A stretch of 6,618 nucleotides of DNA, taken from an uncultured Mycoplasmatota bacterium. Its GTDB lineage: Bacteria > Bacillota_I > Bacilli_A > RF39 > UBA660. This document shows, piece after piece, positions 1 to 6,144 of this stretch. The DNA is taken from the NCBI GenBank assembly GCA_900546745.1, contig URDT01000045.1, positions 1 to 6,618 of the forward strand. The letters are read 5' to 3'. The notes under the pieces are model-generated. The model made no database searches, had not been told where the DNA came from, and saw nothing but the letters and a program-made list of their open reading frames with translations. The translations under genes were made by a program, and so were the position numbers. Position 1 is the stretch's first letter; each line of letters opens with the position of its first letter.

Positions 1-642
1 TATCCAGTATATAGTAATGGAACAGCAGTTTATTATAATCCAGAAACCAATAGTAAATGTAATCAAAGTGAAGCAGTCAGTACAACGGGAACAAAGACAG
101 GATGTATGAAATGGTATACATTTAATGATGAAGGAGAAACTACATCAACAGTCAACATGATATTAGATCATAATACAACAGCAACAGTAGCGTACAATTC
201 AAGTAATGTAAATACAGTGCAAAAGGAAGTGGCAACCACTCTAACAGCTGATACAACAAGCTGGAATAGTAGTTTAAAGGCTAGATTAATAACAGCAGAT
301 GAGATAGCTAAAATTACAGGAAATATAAACTTTAATAGTTTGAGTGCTACAAATAGTGATTGGTTTTATTTAGATAGTAATAATCAAACTCAGACAGCAA
401 CAAATAAGGGAGAAAGTAATTATTATTGGTTGTTTGACTATACAAATGGTTGTACAAGTAATGGATGTAACGTAGCCGATACTAGTAATTACGGCTATTG
501 GACAAGTACTCCAAATAACATCTCAGATTCTTATGTTTGGATTGTGTATAGACTTGGTACCTTGGGCAACGACGTTGCTATGGCATTCCCTTACCACGGG
601 TTGCGTCCAGTAATTACAATCTCAAAAGATATTATTCAATAA
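1..642 (+). CDS. Surface-type protein with C-terminal lectin/FGE-like domain (5' end outside window)
   Basis: The frame is open from base 1, so the ATG at 106 is almost certainly internal; 213 C-terminal residues are visible. The product is rich in Thr, Asn, Ser and Tyr and has no membrane segment or LPXTG motif here. It carries two Cys pairs (visible residues 20/35 and 151/156) that could form disulfides outside the cell. A segment RLITADEIAKITG (about 95-107) is followed by YWTSTP (166-171) and a terminal GLRPVITIS. This arrangement resembles the C-terminal domains of gut Firmicutes surface proteins (DUF6273-like, or formylglycine-generating-enzyme/C-type-lectin-like); that assignment is from memory of the pattern. 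Residues 187-199 have codon use unlike the rest and look like a retroelement-diversified ligand-binding surface. The gene ends at a hairpin and converges on the next gene. Binding target unknown; secretion is inferred only from composition. Confidence 0.75.
   Translation, partial: YPVYSNGTAVYYNPETNSKCNQSEAVSTTGTKTGCMKWYTFNDEGETTSTVNMILDHNTTATVAYNSSNVNTVQKEVATTLTADTTSWNSSLKARLITADEIAKITGNINFNSLSATNSDWFYLDSNNQTQTATNKGESNYYWLFDYTNGCTSNGCNVADTSNYGYWTSTPNNISDSYVWIVYRLGTLGNDVAMAFPYHGLRPVITISKDIIQ
541..612 (+). other. Candidate DGR variable region in the 3' end of the surface gene
   Basis: Between a conserved W and GLRPVI, the protein reads as fixed positions (W.V...G.L...V, then GLRP) alternating with freely varying ones. 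Seven of the 13 codons at 559-597 end in C (acc, ggc, aac, gac, ttc, tac, cac), against about 15 of the 180 codons upstream. All seven have the form NNC, which is what adenine-specific mutagenesis of AAC codons in a template repeat produces. The location at the extreme 3' end of a lectin-fold-like gene is also typical of DGR targets. No template repeat or reverse transcriptase is present in the window, so the call is inference. Confidence 0.5.
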
Positions 643-668
643 AAAACTCAGACAATCGCCTGAGTTTT
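643..668. terminator. Bidirectional intrinsic terminator between convergent genes
   Basis: AAAACTCAG (643-651) pairs perfectly with CTGAGTTTT (660-668), a 9-bp stem with an 8-nt loop. The right arm ends in T residues for the + strand, and an A run at 641-646 gives a T run on the - strand. It therefore fits as terminator for both the surface gene, whose TAA ends at 642, and the small - strand gene, whose TAA (667-669) lies partly in the stem. Confidence 0.8.
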
Positions 669-1077
669 ATTTGAAATGATATCCTGTAGAATTAAAGTGA
701 AAACTTCTTAAGACTTTAACTTTTGTTTCAGTATTCATTTCACTAATATTTGGAACTATTTTTTTAATCTTTTCTTCATTGGCAAAATTTAACATCATTT
801 CGATAATATAATCTTTATTTTCTTTTGTCTTTTTTTCTAATGGATAAAGAATATTATCCTGACATACTGACCAATAATAATTATTTTTATCGATTATTAA
901 GATAGCATATATTTCATTATGATTATAAATTATGTATATTTTATTTGTAATATCTGCTTCTTTTAAATAACTTAAATTATTTTTAATAAAAGATAAAGCT
1001 AAGGAAGTAGGGCATCCTTTTAATTCTAATACAGATTTAATCTCATCAAATTGTTCTGATATTTTTTGGTACTTCAT
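667..1077 (-). CDS. Small unknown protein overlapping the HipA-like kinase gene
   Basis: Encodes 136 residues from the preferred ATG at 1077. The frame is also open to an ATG at 1098 (143 residues), but no ribosome site precedes that one, whereas AAGGAAAG lies 8 nt ahead of 1077. The gene overlaps the 3' end of the upstream kinase gene by 32 nt in another frame, so translation is probably coupled. I do not recognise the family. Predicted structure is mixed: an N-terminal helix, a strand-rich middle (KIYIIYNHNEIYAILIID, about 47-64, then YYWSVCQDNILYPL), a helix around 88-106, and a C-terminal VLRSFHFNSTGYHF. The order and the last segment faintly recall the C-terminal half of a GNAT acetyltransferase, but I see no acetyl-CoA-binding R/QxxGxG/A loop. 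There is no signal peptide or membrane segment. Its position suggests a partner, regulator or antidote of the kinase; that is inference. Confidence 0.7.
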   Translation of the reverse strand: MKYQKISEQFDEIKSVLELKGCPTSLALSFIKNNLSYLKEADITNKIYIIYNHNEIYAILIIDKNNYYWSVCQDNILYPLEKKTKENKDYIIEMMLNFANEEKIKKIVPNISEMNTETKVKVLRSFHFNSTGYHFK

Positions 1078-2149
1078 TTTTACTACTTTCCTTCCCATAA
1101 CTATTGGCTATTCCTTTTAACGTTTCAATATTCAAATTAAATATTTCTACAATATAATAATATAATTCTTGTTTCATTTTAATCTGAAATTTATTTTCAA
1201 TTTTTTCAATCATTTTCTCAATTGTATTTTCCTTAAAAGAAGATAATGTATCTGTTATCCATTGTTTCGTTTTCTCATCTGATTTATTAAAAAAATCCAA
1301 TAATATTTTAGGAATACTAGATTTTTTCTTAATATTTATATTTTGTTCTTCTGTTAAAGTGAAGCTTGGACTTGATTGGTAAACAAAAGAATAAACTCTA
1401 TCTTTATCTTTTAAAATTTTAGAATTCATTATTTCTGAACGAAAATTTTCTATTCTTCTATCCATAAAAGGATATCCTAATCCAAAAGAAAGACTATTAT
1501 CATACAAAGGGCTAAGATGACAAGCTGAATTTGTTTTTATAATGCCCCAATTGTTTGGATGACGATCACATTGTAATGTAATTAAATCAAAAAGTAACAT
1601 TTTAGTTAAGGAATTTACAATATTTGGTACATCTTTTTTATCTGTAATGCTGCTATTGTTTAAAATAATCCAAGTTTGTTCCAAATTATTTAAATAGCGA
1701 AAAGCATAGTTCTTTTTAGGAGATTGTTCTAATTCCAACAGATAAGAAGGAATGTTATATCCATTTTTATGATAATGGATTTCATTAAAAAAGTTTTGAT
1801 AAATTTCACTCCCTATAACTAATGTATCTTCTTTTTTCAAAAAATTTTTTGAAAGAATTCCTTTTTGATTTCCTAAGGTAGCAACTCTATATTCGGCACA
1901 AGGAATATTTAAAAATTTAGCAATTTCTTCTGATAATAATTCTCCCCATACATTGTAATCAGCTTCTTCTAGAGGCTTAAATAAATATTTTTCATTATCG
2001 TAAATAATCCAACATAAAGCATCTTTACCATTTCCTTCTAATTCTATAAAACTTTGACTTGATAAAGTTATTAAGTCCTCATATTGGTAATGGTATTTTT
2101 CTTTTATAACTTGTTCTAAATGAATGACTCCTTTATAGTCTTCAAACAT
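1046..2149 (-). CDS. HipA-like serine/threonine kinase family protein
   Basis: A 367-residue, probably cytoplasmic protein with the marks of the HipA/CtkA-type kinase fold. YLFKP (55-59) supplies a candidate ATP-binding Lys58, with acidic residues after it (E70, E74, E75). CDRHPNNWGII (194-204) matches the catalytic-loop pattern D-x-H-x-x-N, with Asp195 as candidate catalytic residue and Asn200 as metal ligand. LSPLYDNSLSFG (212-223) matches the HipA 'YD' metal-binding segment, with Asp217 in the DFG-like position. HipA kinases phosphorylate proteins, for example glutamyl-tRNA synthetase for E. coli HipA; the substrate here is unknown. It is shorter than E. coli HipA (about 440 residues), and no HipB-like helix-turn-helix gene is adjacent, which is more like orphan CtkA-type kinases. 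The ATG at 2149 is preceded by GGTGAT. The C-terminal third (about 265-367) is Lys-rich and helical. The gene ends in tandem TGA codons and overlaps the next gene by 32 nt. Confidence 0.75.
   Translation of the reverse strand: MFEDYKGVIHLEQVIKEKYHYQYEDLITLSSQSFIELEGNGKDALCWIIYDNEKYLFKPLEEADYNVWGELLSEEIAKFLNIPCAEYRVATLGNQKGILSKNFLKKEDTLVIGSEIYQNFFNEIHYHKNGYNIPSYLLELEQSPKKNYAFRYLNNLEQTWIILNNSSITDKKDVPNIVNSLTKMLLFDLITLQCDRHPNNWGIIKTNSACHLSPLYDNSLSFGLGYPFMDRRIENFRSEIMNSKILKDKDRVYSFVYQSSPSFTLTEEQNINIKKKSSIPKILLDFFNKSDEKTKQWITDTLSSFKENTIEKMIEKIENKFQIKMKQELYYYIVEIFNLNIETLKGIANSYGKESSKNEVPKNIRTI
1086..1093 (-). promoter_or_regulatory. Ribosome binding site deciding the ATG at 1077
   Basis: The - strand reads AAGGAAAG here, 8 nt before the ATG at 1077. 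It lies inside the kinase coding sequence and just after the alternative ATG at 1098, which has no such site upstream. This favours 1077 as the start of the small gene. Confidence 0.6.
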
Positions 2150-2152
2150 AAT

Positions 2153-2158
2153 ATCACC
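2153..2158 (-). promoter_or_regulatory. Ribosome binding site of the HipA-like gene
   Basis: The - strand reads GGTGAT, complementary to the 3' end of 16S rRNA in its GGUGAU part, 3 nt before the ATG at 2149. It supports that start. Confidence 0.6.
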
Positions 2159-2164
2159 AAAAAC

Positions 2165-2193
2165 ATTATAATATAATTTAATAAAATTGAAAA
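2165..2193 (-). promoter_or_regulatory. Possible promoter of the HipA-like gene
   Basis: On the - strand a perfect TATAAT (2170-2165) lies 17 bp after TTTTCA (2193-2188), a weak -35. Transcription would begin near 2158, leaving a very short leader that just includes the GGTGAT site. The region is so AT-rich that chance matches are likely. Confidence 0.35.
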
Positions 2194-2216
2194 GTTAGAA
2201 ATACAAATAGTCTAAT
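2187..2216 (+). promoter_or_regulatory. Possible nifJ promoter
   Basis: TTGAAA (2187-2192) and TCTAAT (2211-2216) are 18 bp apart and would give a leader of about 33 nt. A better -10 match, TATAAT at 2234-2239, would start the transcript inside the ribosome site and lacks a convincing -35. The first pair shares DNA with the divergent - strand promoter candidate, so the two directions may compete. Confidence 0.35.
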
Positions 2217-2243
2217 TTATTAAATTGTGGTAATATAATACAT

Positions 2244-2252
2244 AAGAGGTGA
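2244..2252 (+). promoter_or_regulatory. nifJ ribosome binding site
   Basis: AAGAGGTGA ends 3 nt before the ATG at 2256, a strong match to the anti-Shine-Dalgarno complement (AGGAGGTGA). It fixes the start of nifJ. Confidence 0.75.
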
Positions 2253-2255
2253 CTT

Positions 2256-3260
2256 ATGAGAACAGTAACAATTGACGGAAATGAAGCATGTAGTAAAACA
2301 TCCTATCTTTTTAGTGAAATAGCAGGAATTTATCCAATTACACCTTCTAGTACAATGGCTGAACATATTGATGAATGGTCTAATAAGAAAGAAAAAAACC
2401 TATTTGATGATGAAGTAAAAGTTGTAGAAATGCAAAGTGAAGCAGGAGCAGCTGGCTTTATTCATGGTGCTTTACAATCTGGTGTTTTAGCAACTACATT
2501 TACAGCTAGTCAAGGACTTCTTTTAATGATTCCAAATATGTATAAAATGGCAGGTGAGATGTTACCAGCTGTGATTCATGTAGCAGCAAGAAGTATATCT
2601 ACACATAGTTTAAGTATTTTTGGAGATCATCAAGATATTTATGCAACAAGACAAACAGGATTTTGTATGCTAGCATCTTCTTCAGTACAAGATGCTTCTC
2701 ATATGGCAGGGGTTGCTCATTTATCAGCAATTGAATCCAGTCTTCCATTTTTACATTTTTTTGATGGTTTTAGAACAAGCCATGAAATTGATAAAATTAA
2801 TATTTTAGAAAAAGAAGAATACGCAAAATTATTAGATCAAAATGCTTTAGAAAAATTCAGAAATCGAGCATTAAATCCTATGAAGCCAGAAATAAAAGGA
2901 ACTGCTTCTAATGATGATATTTATTTTCAAGCAACAGAAGCTAGAAATAGATTCTATAATGATGTTCCTGACATTGTCAATGAATATATGCAAAAGATAA
3001 ATGAAATTGCTGGTACTCATTATGAACCATTCCAATATTATGGCAGCAAAACGGCTAAAAATATTATTATAGCCATGGGATCTGTTTGCGAGACAATTAA
3101 AGAGACAATCGATTATTTAAATGGAGAAATTGGGCTTATTGAAGTTCATCTATATCGTCCATTTAGTGAAAAATACTTATTTAAAGTAATTCCAGATACA
3201 GTAAAAAATATTGCTGTATTAGATCGTACAAAAGAACCAGGTACTAATGGAGAACCATAA
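2256..3260 (+). CDS. nifJ: NifJ N-terminal part: pyruvate/TPP-binding domain I and domain II
   Basis: Residues 1-334 of pyruvate:ferredoxin oxidoreductase, the cytoplasmic enzyme that converts pyruvate and CoA to acetyl-CoA and CO2 while reducing ferredoxin. Domain I (about 1-230) opens with TIDGNEA and carries YPITPSS (26-32; Thr29), EMQSEAGAAG (58-67; Glu62) and AARSISTHSLSIFGDHQD (110-127; Arg112). These correspond, with a two-residue offset, to Thr31, Glu64 and Arg114 of the Desulfovibrio africanus enzyme, which contact pyruvate and TPP. GTASNDDIYFQATEA matches the family's GT..NPDvyFQ.rEa. Domain II (about 245-334) ends in VLDRTKEPGTNGEP, cut by the TAA. If translation stops here, the fragment lacks all iron-sulfur clusters and most of the TPP site, so it cannot work alone. 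Confidence 0.85.
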   Translation: MRTVTIDGNEACSKTSYLFSEIAGIYPITPSSTMAEHIDEWSNKKEKNLFDDEVKVVEMQSEAGAAGFIHGALQSGVLATTFTASQGLLLMIPNMYKMAGEMLPAVIHVAARSISTHSLSIFGDHQDIYATRQTGFCMLASSSVQDASHMAGVAHLSAIESSLPFLHFFDGFRTSHEIDKINILEKEEYAKLLDQNALEKFRNRALNPMKPEIKGTASNDDIYFQATEARNRFYNDVPDIVNEYMQKINEIAGTHYEPFQYYGSKTAKNIIIAMGSVCETIKETIDYLNGEIGLIEVHLYRPFSEKYLFKVIPDTVKNIAVLDRTKEPGTNGEP

Positions 3261-3308
3261 TATCTAGTTATTGTTTTAGCCCTTAAATATAGTCAGGTTT
3301 CTATTGTA

Positions 3309-5621
3309 GTGGGAAGATATGTGCTTTCTAGTAAAAATGTTACTCCTGGAGATATAGAAGCTATTTATAGAATGTTAGATGGAGAATTAAAAGACCACTT
3401 TACGATTGGAATTAAAGACGATGTTACAAATCTTAGTATTCCTTCTACCGGATTAAAAATTAAAAACCACGAAGAAATTTTAATTTATGGATATGGTAGT
3501 GACGGAATGGTAAGTGCTTCGAAATCCATTATGAAATTAGTTGGTAACAACACAAATTTACAAGTGCAAGGTTATTTTGAATATGATTCTAAAAAATCAG
3601 GAGGAGTTACGATTGGTCATTTAAGATTTAGTAAACATCCTATTCATTCTACTTACTATGTAGAAAATCCAAAATGTGTTGTTTTAACAAAAGATTCTTA
3701 TTTAGAACAATTTGATTTATTAGATTCCATTCAAGAAAACGGAATATTTATCATTAGTACTGATAAAACTAAAGAAGAATTAGAACAGATGATGAGTCAA
3801 AAAATAGTAGAAATTTTAAAATCAAGAAATATTCAGATTTATTTATCTAGGGCAACTTCTTTAGCGCGAGAAAAAGGCTTAGGAAATAAAATTAGTATGA
3901 TTATGGAAGCACAAATATTAAATGTCATGAATTTTATTCCTTCTGAAGAAATTTATTCAAAATTAAAAAATGATATTCTTCACAAATTTTCTAAAAAAGG
4001 AGAAGAAATTATTCAAAAAAATCTAGAAGCAATTGAATGCGCTAACGAATATTTAGAAAAAATTATAATTGAAAAAGGAATGAAAAAAGAACAAACAAAA
4101 CAAAATACCATTTATGATATGGTAAATGCTAGAAAAGGAAATGAGTTACCAGTATCGGCATTTAACCCAGATGGTACTTATTTACCTAATACTAGTAAAT
4201 TGGATAAGAGAATGATTTCTACACTTGTTCCTAGGTGGATTCAAGAAAACTGTATTTCTTGTAATCAATGTGCTTTTGTTTGTCCTCATTCTGTTATTCG
4301 TCCATTTTTGTTATCGGAAGAAGAGTATCAAAAATCTTCCCCTGATATTCAAAAAAGATGTATTAGACCATTTAATCCAAAGTATAAAGAATATTATTTT
4401 ACAATTGGAATATCTGTAAAAGATTGTACAGGTTGCGGGTTATGTATGAAAACTTGTCCTGCCAAAGTAAAAGCATTAGAATGGGATCAAATTAATTTTA
4501 ATGAAACTAAAGAACAAGATATTTTTGATTATCTAATTCAGAATATAAAAGAAAAAAATATCGATACCAACACTATATTTGGTTGTGAATTAAAAACTCC
4601 AAAATTTGAATTTTCTGGAGCATGTGCTGGATGTGGAGAAACATCTTATTTGAAGATATTAACACAATTATTTGGAAATGAATTAATCGTTGCGAATGCA
4701 ACAGGATGTTCTTCTATCTATGGAGCTAGTATGCCATCAATGCCATATAATGTTCCTTGGGCTAGTTCTTTATTTGAGGATAATGCAGAATATGGTTACG
4801 GAATTTTAAAAGGTAATCAGATCATGAAAAAAAGAATTGAAGAGATTATGAAAAAAAATTCAAATCCATTATTTCAAAAATATTTAGAAAGTGAAAATAG
4901 TTATGAAATTACAAAAGAAGTATATGATCAAATTGATTATGAAAAGTATCCAGATTTAAAACCGTTGAAAGACTATATTATTAAAAAAAGTGTTTGGATG
5001 ATAGGTGGAGATGGCTGGGCTTTTGATATTGGTTTTTCGGGAATTGATCATGTTTTGGCTAGTGGTGATGATGTCAATATCTTAGTTTTAAATACACAGG
5101 TATACTCTAATACAGGTGGTCAAACTTCGAAAGCAACACCAAAGGGAATGGTCGCATCATTTTCTAGTAACGGAAAAAAGACCATTTCTAAAGATTTAGC
5201 TCGTATTGCTTTAACGTATCCAAATGTCTATGTTGCTCAAATTAATTTAGGAGCAAATATGTTACAAGTGATTAAAGCAATGAAAGAGGCAGAAAATTAT
5301 CATGGACCTTCTATCATTATTGCTTATGCTCCTTGTATATCTCATGGAATAGAAGGAGGATTAAAAAATAGTTTATCGGTTTCTTCTTTAGCGACTAAAT
5401 GTGGTTATTATCCGATTTTTAGATATAATCCAGAGATTCAAAAGTTAGTATTAGATAGTAAAAATCCTGATTTTGAACAATATGAAGAATTTTTAAATTT
5501 ACAAAATCGTTTTAGAATTTTGAAGACAATCAATCCAGATGAAGCAGATCAAATGTTAGAAGACAATAAAAAGGAGGCTATGAAAAAATATCAATTTTAT
5601 GAGAAGTTAAGTAATGAATAA
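3309..5621 (+). CDS. nifJ: NifJ C-terminal part: gamma domain, 2x[4Fe-4S] ferredoxin domain, TPP domain
   Basis: In the 770-residue numbering from the GTG at 3309, the order is: VGRYVLSSK linker; gamma domain with GYGSDGMVSASKS (61-73); EKR-type linker NELPVSAF...LDKR (Asp where the family has Glu); ferredoxin domain with two CxxCxxCxxxCP motifs (Cys315/318/321/325 and Cys373/376/379/383); proximal cluster ligands Cys439 and Cys442 (CAGCGE), Cys467 (ATGCSSIYG) and Cys676 (YAPCISHG); and a TPP site with GDGWAFD (567-573) and VYSNTGGQ (598-605). All electron-transfer and TPP ligands are present. The GTG has no Shine-Dalgarno sequence and lies inside a conserved block, so it is unlikely to be a true start; the frame really continues upstream to the TAA at 3258. 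As an independent protein it would lack the pyruvate-binding half. No terminator is evident before the next promoter. Confidence 0.85.
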   Translation: MGRYVLSSKNVTPGDIEAIYRMLDGELKDHFTIGIKDDVTNLSIPSTGLKIKNHEEILIYGYGSDGMVSASKSIMKLVGNNTNLQVQGYFEYDSKKSGGVTIGHLRFSKHPIHSTYYVENPKCVVLTKDSYLEQFDLLDSIQENGIFIISTDKTKEELEQMMSQKIVEILKSRNIQIYLSRATSLAREKGLGNKISMIMEAQILNVMNFIPSEEIYSKLKNDILHKFSKKGEEIIQKNLEAIECANEYLEKIIIEKGMKKEQTKQNTIYDMVNARKGNELPVSAFNPDGTYLPNTSKLDKRMISTLVPRWIQENCISCNQCAFVCPHSVIRPFLLSEEEYQKSSPDIQKRCIRPFNPKYKEYYFTIGISVKDCTGCGLCMKTCPAKVKALEWDQINFNETKEQDIFDYLIQNIKEKNIDTNTIFGCELKTPKFEFSGACAGCGETSYLKILTQLFGNELIVANATGCSSIYGASMPSMPYNVPWASSLFEDNAEYGYGILKGNQIMKKRIEEIMKKNSNPLFQKYLESENSYEITKEVYDQIDYEKYPDLKPLKDYIIKKSVWMIGGDGWAFDIGFSGIDHVLASGDDVNILVLNTQVYSNTGGQTSKATPKGMVASFSSNGKKTISKDLARIALTYPNVYVAQINLGANMLQVIKAMKEAENYHGPSIIIAYAPCISHGIEGGLKNSLSVSSLATKCGYYPIFRYNPEIQKLVLDSKNPDFEQYEEFLNLQNRFRILKTINPDEADQMLEDNKKEAMKKYQFYEKLSNE

Positions 5622-5629
5622 GTAATATG

Positions 5630-5658
5630 TTGTATTCATGATAAAAAATTGATATAAT
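5630..5658 (+). promoter_or_regulatory. Sigma-A-type promoter of the DUF4234/DUF2752 pair
   Basis: TTGTAT (5630-5635) and a perfect TATAAT (5653-5658) are 17 bp apart, with a TGA extended -10 element directly before TATAAT. It is the best promoter in the window. It starts just 9 bases after the nifJ stop, so the pair can be expressed independently of nifJ. Confidence 0.7.
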
Positions 5659-5667
5659 GTTAATAGA

Positions 5668-5674
5668 AAAGAGG
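5668..5674 (+). promoter_or_regulatory. Ribosome binding site of the zinc-ribbon/DUF4234 gene
   Basis: AAAGAGG lies 8 nt before the ATG at 5683, a normal Shine-Dalgarno placement that supports this start. Confidence 0.6.
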
Positions 5675-5682
5675 TTAAGAGT

Positions 5683-6144
5683 ATGGCAAAATTTTGTATA
5701 AATTGTGGCAAAGAATTAAAAGAAGGAGCAGCTTTTTGTGAATCTTGTGGAACAAAAGTAAATGGCTCTACAAATTCAACAAATAATTTTGGTAATAGAC
5801 CAGTGATTTCAAAAAGAGATATTGTAATGGCAGTTATCTTATCTATTATTACTTGTGGACTTTATGGAATTTATTGGTTTATTGTAATGACAGATGAATC
5901 TAATAGTGTCAGCGATGAAAAAAATGCTAGTGGAGGACTTGCTTTCTTATATACAATTATTACTTGTGGTATTTATAGATTTTATTGGAACTATAAAATG
6001 GGACAAAAATTATATTTGTCTGGAAAGAAATATGATTTAGCGATTAGTGATAATTCCGTACTTTATTTAATTTTGAGTATATTTGGTTTTGATATTATTA
6101 ATTATTGTTTAATTCAAAGTGATTTAAATCGATTTGCTGATTAA
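5683..6144 (+). CDS. Zinc-ribbon and DUF4234 domain membrane protein
   Basis: A 153-residue protein. The N-terminus is a zinc ribbon with CxxC pairs at Cys5/Cys8 and Cys19/Cys22 (CINCGKELKEGAAFCESCG). A short Ser/Thr/Asn linker (about 28-38) joins it to a DUF4234-like membrane domain. Hydrophobic segments lie at about 46-68, 85-103 and 126-146. Two copies of a motif IITCG(L/I)Y..YW occur at 55-65 and 92-102, the hallmark by which I assign DUF4234. The biochemical role of this family is unknown to me; the zinc ribbon is presumably cytoplasmic and may hold a partner. The gene has its own promoter, and its TAA overlaps the ATG of the next gene, so the two are co-translated. Confidence 0.8.
   Translation: MAKFCINCGKELKEGAAFCESCGTKVNGSTNSTNNFGNRPVISKRDIVMAVILSIITCGLYGIYWFIVMTDESNSVSDEKNASGGLAFLYTIITCGIYRFYWNYKMGQKLYLSGKKYDLAISDNSVLYLILSIFGFDIINYCLIQSDLNRFAD

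Larger units (their letters stand above)
2256..5621 (+). pseudogene. nifJ: nifJ, pyruvate:ferredoxin oxidoreductase, interrupted by one in-frame TAA
   Basis: The two open frames at 2256-3260 and 3309-5621 are in the same frame, separated only by TAA at 3258-3260 and 16 further sense codons before the GTG at 3309. Read through, the product would be about 1,121 residues, near the usual ~1,170-1,190 for single-chain NifJ. Around the stop the family normally reads EPG..GEPLYLDV; here it reads EPGTNGEP-stop-YLVIV, so the stop sits exactly at the conserved Leu, and TTA to TAA is a one-base change. No frameshift and no other stop is present in more than 1,100 codons, and cofactor motifs on both sides are intact. 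This implies a very recent nonsense mutation, a sequence error, or recoding. The functional state is unknown; I label it a pseudogene only because the frame is broken as given. Confidence 0.8.

Noticed and set aside
106..642. ATG at 106 as the start of the first gene
   Set aside because: The same frame is open and protein-like from base 1, with a Cys that probably pairs within the domain, and no ribosome site precedes 106. The gene begins before the window.
1043..1048. Mollicute-type code with TGA as Trp
   Set aside because: The HipA-like gene ends at tandem TGA codons where the overlapping gene begins, all Trp codons seen are TGG, and the other genes end in TAA. The nifJ interruption is TAA, which this code would not rescue.
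2150..2255. Operator or riboswitch in the divergent intergenic region
   Set aside because: Only 106 AT-rich bases, with no clear inverted repeat or conserved aptamer-like block beyond the promoter and ribosome-site candidates.
3258..3320. nifJ as a naturally two-subunit enzyme or a programmed readthrough site
   Set aside because: The break falls inside a conserved block, not at a domain boundary used by multi-subunit PORs. The second part lacks a ribosome site, and no hairpin or known readthrough context is evident after the TAA.
4225..4419. 64-codon + strand open frame rich in Phe, Leu and Val
   Set aside because: It lies wholly inside the ferredoxin-domain coding region of nifJ in another frame, has no ribosome site, and its hydrophobic look is a by-product of the AT-rich Cys/Phe/Val codons.
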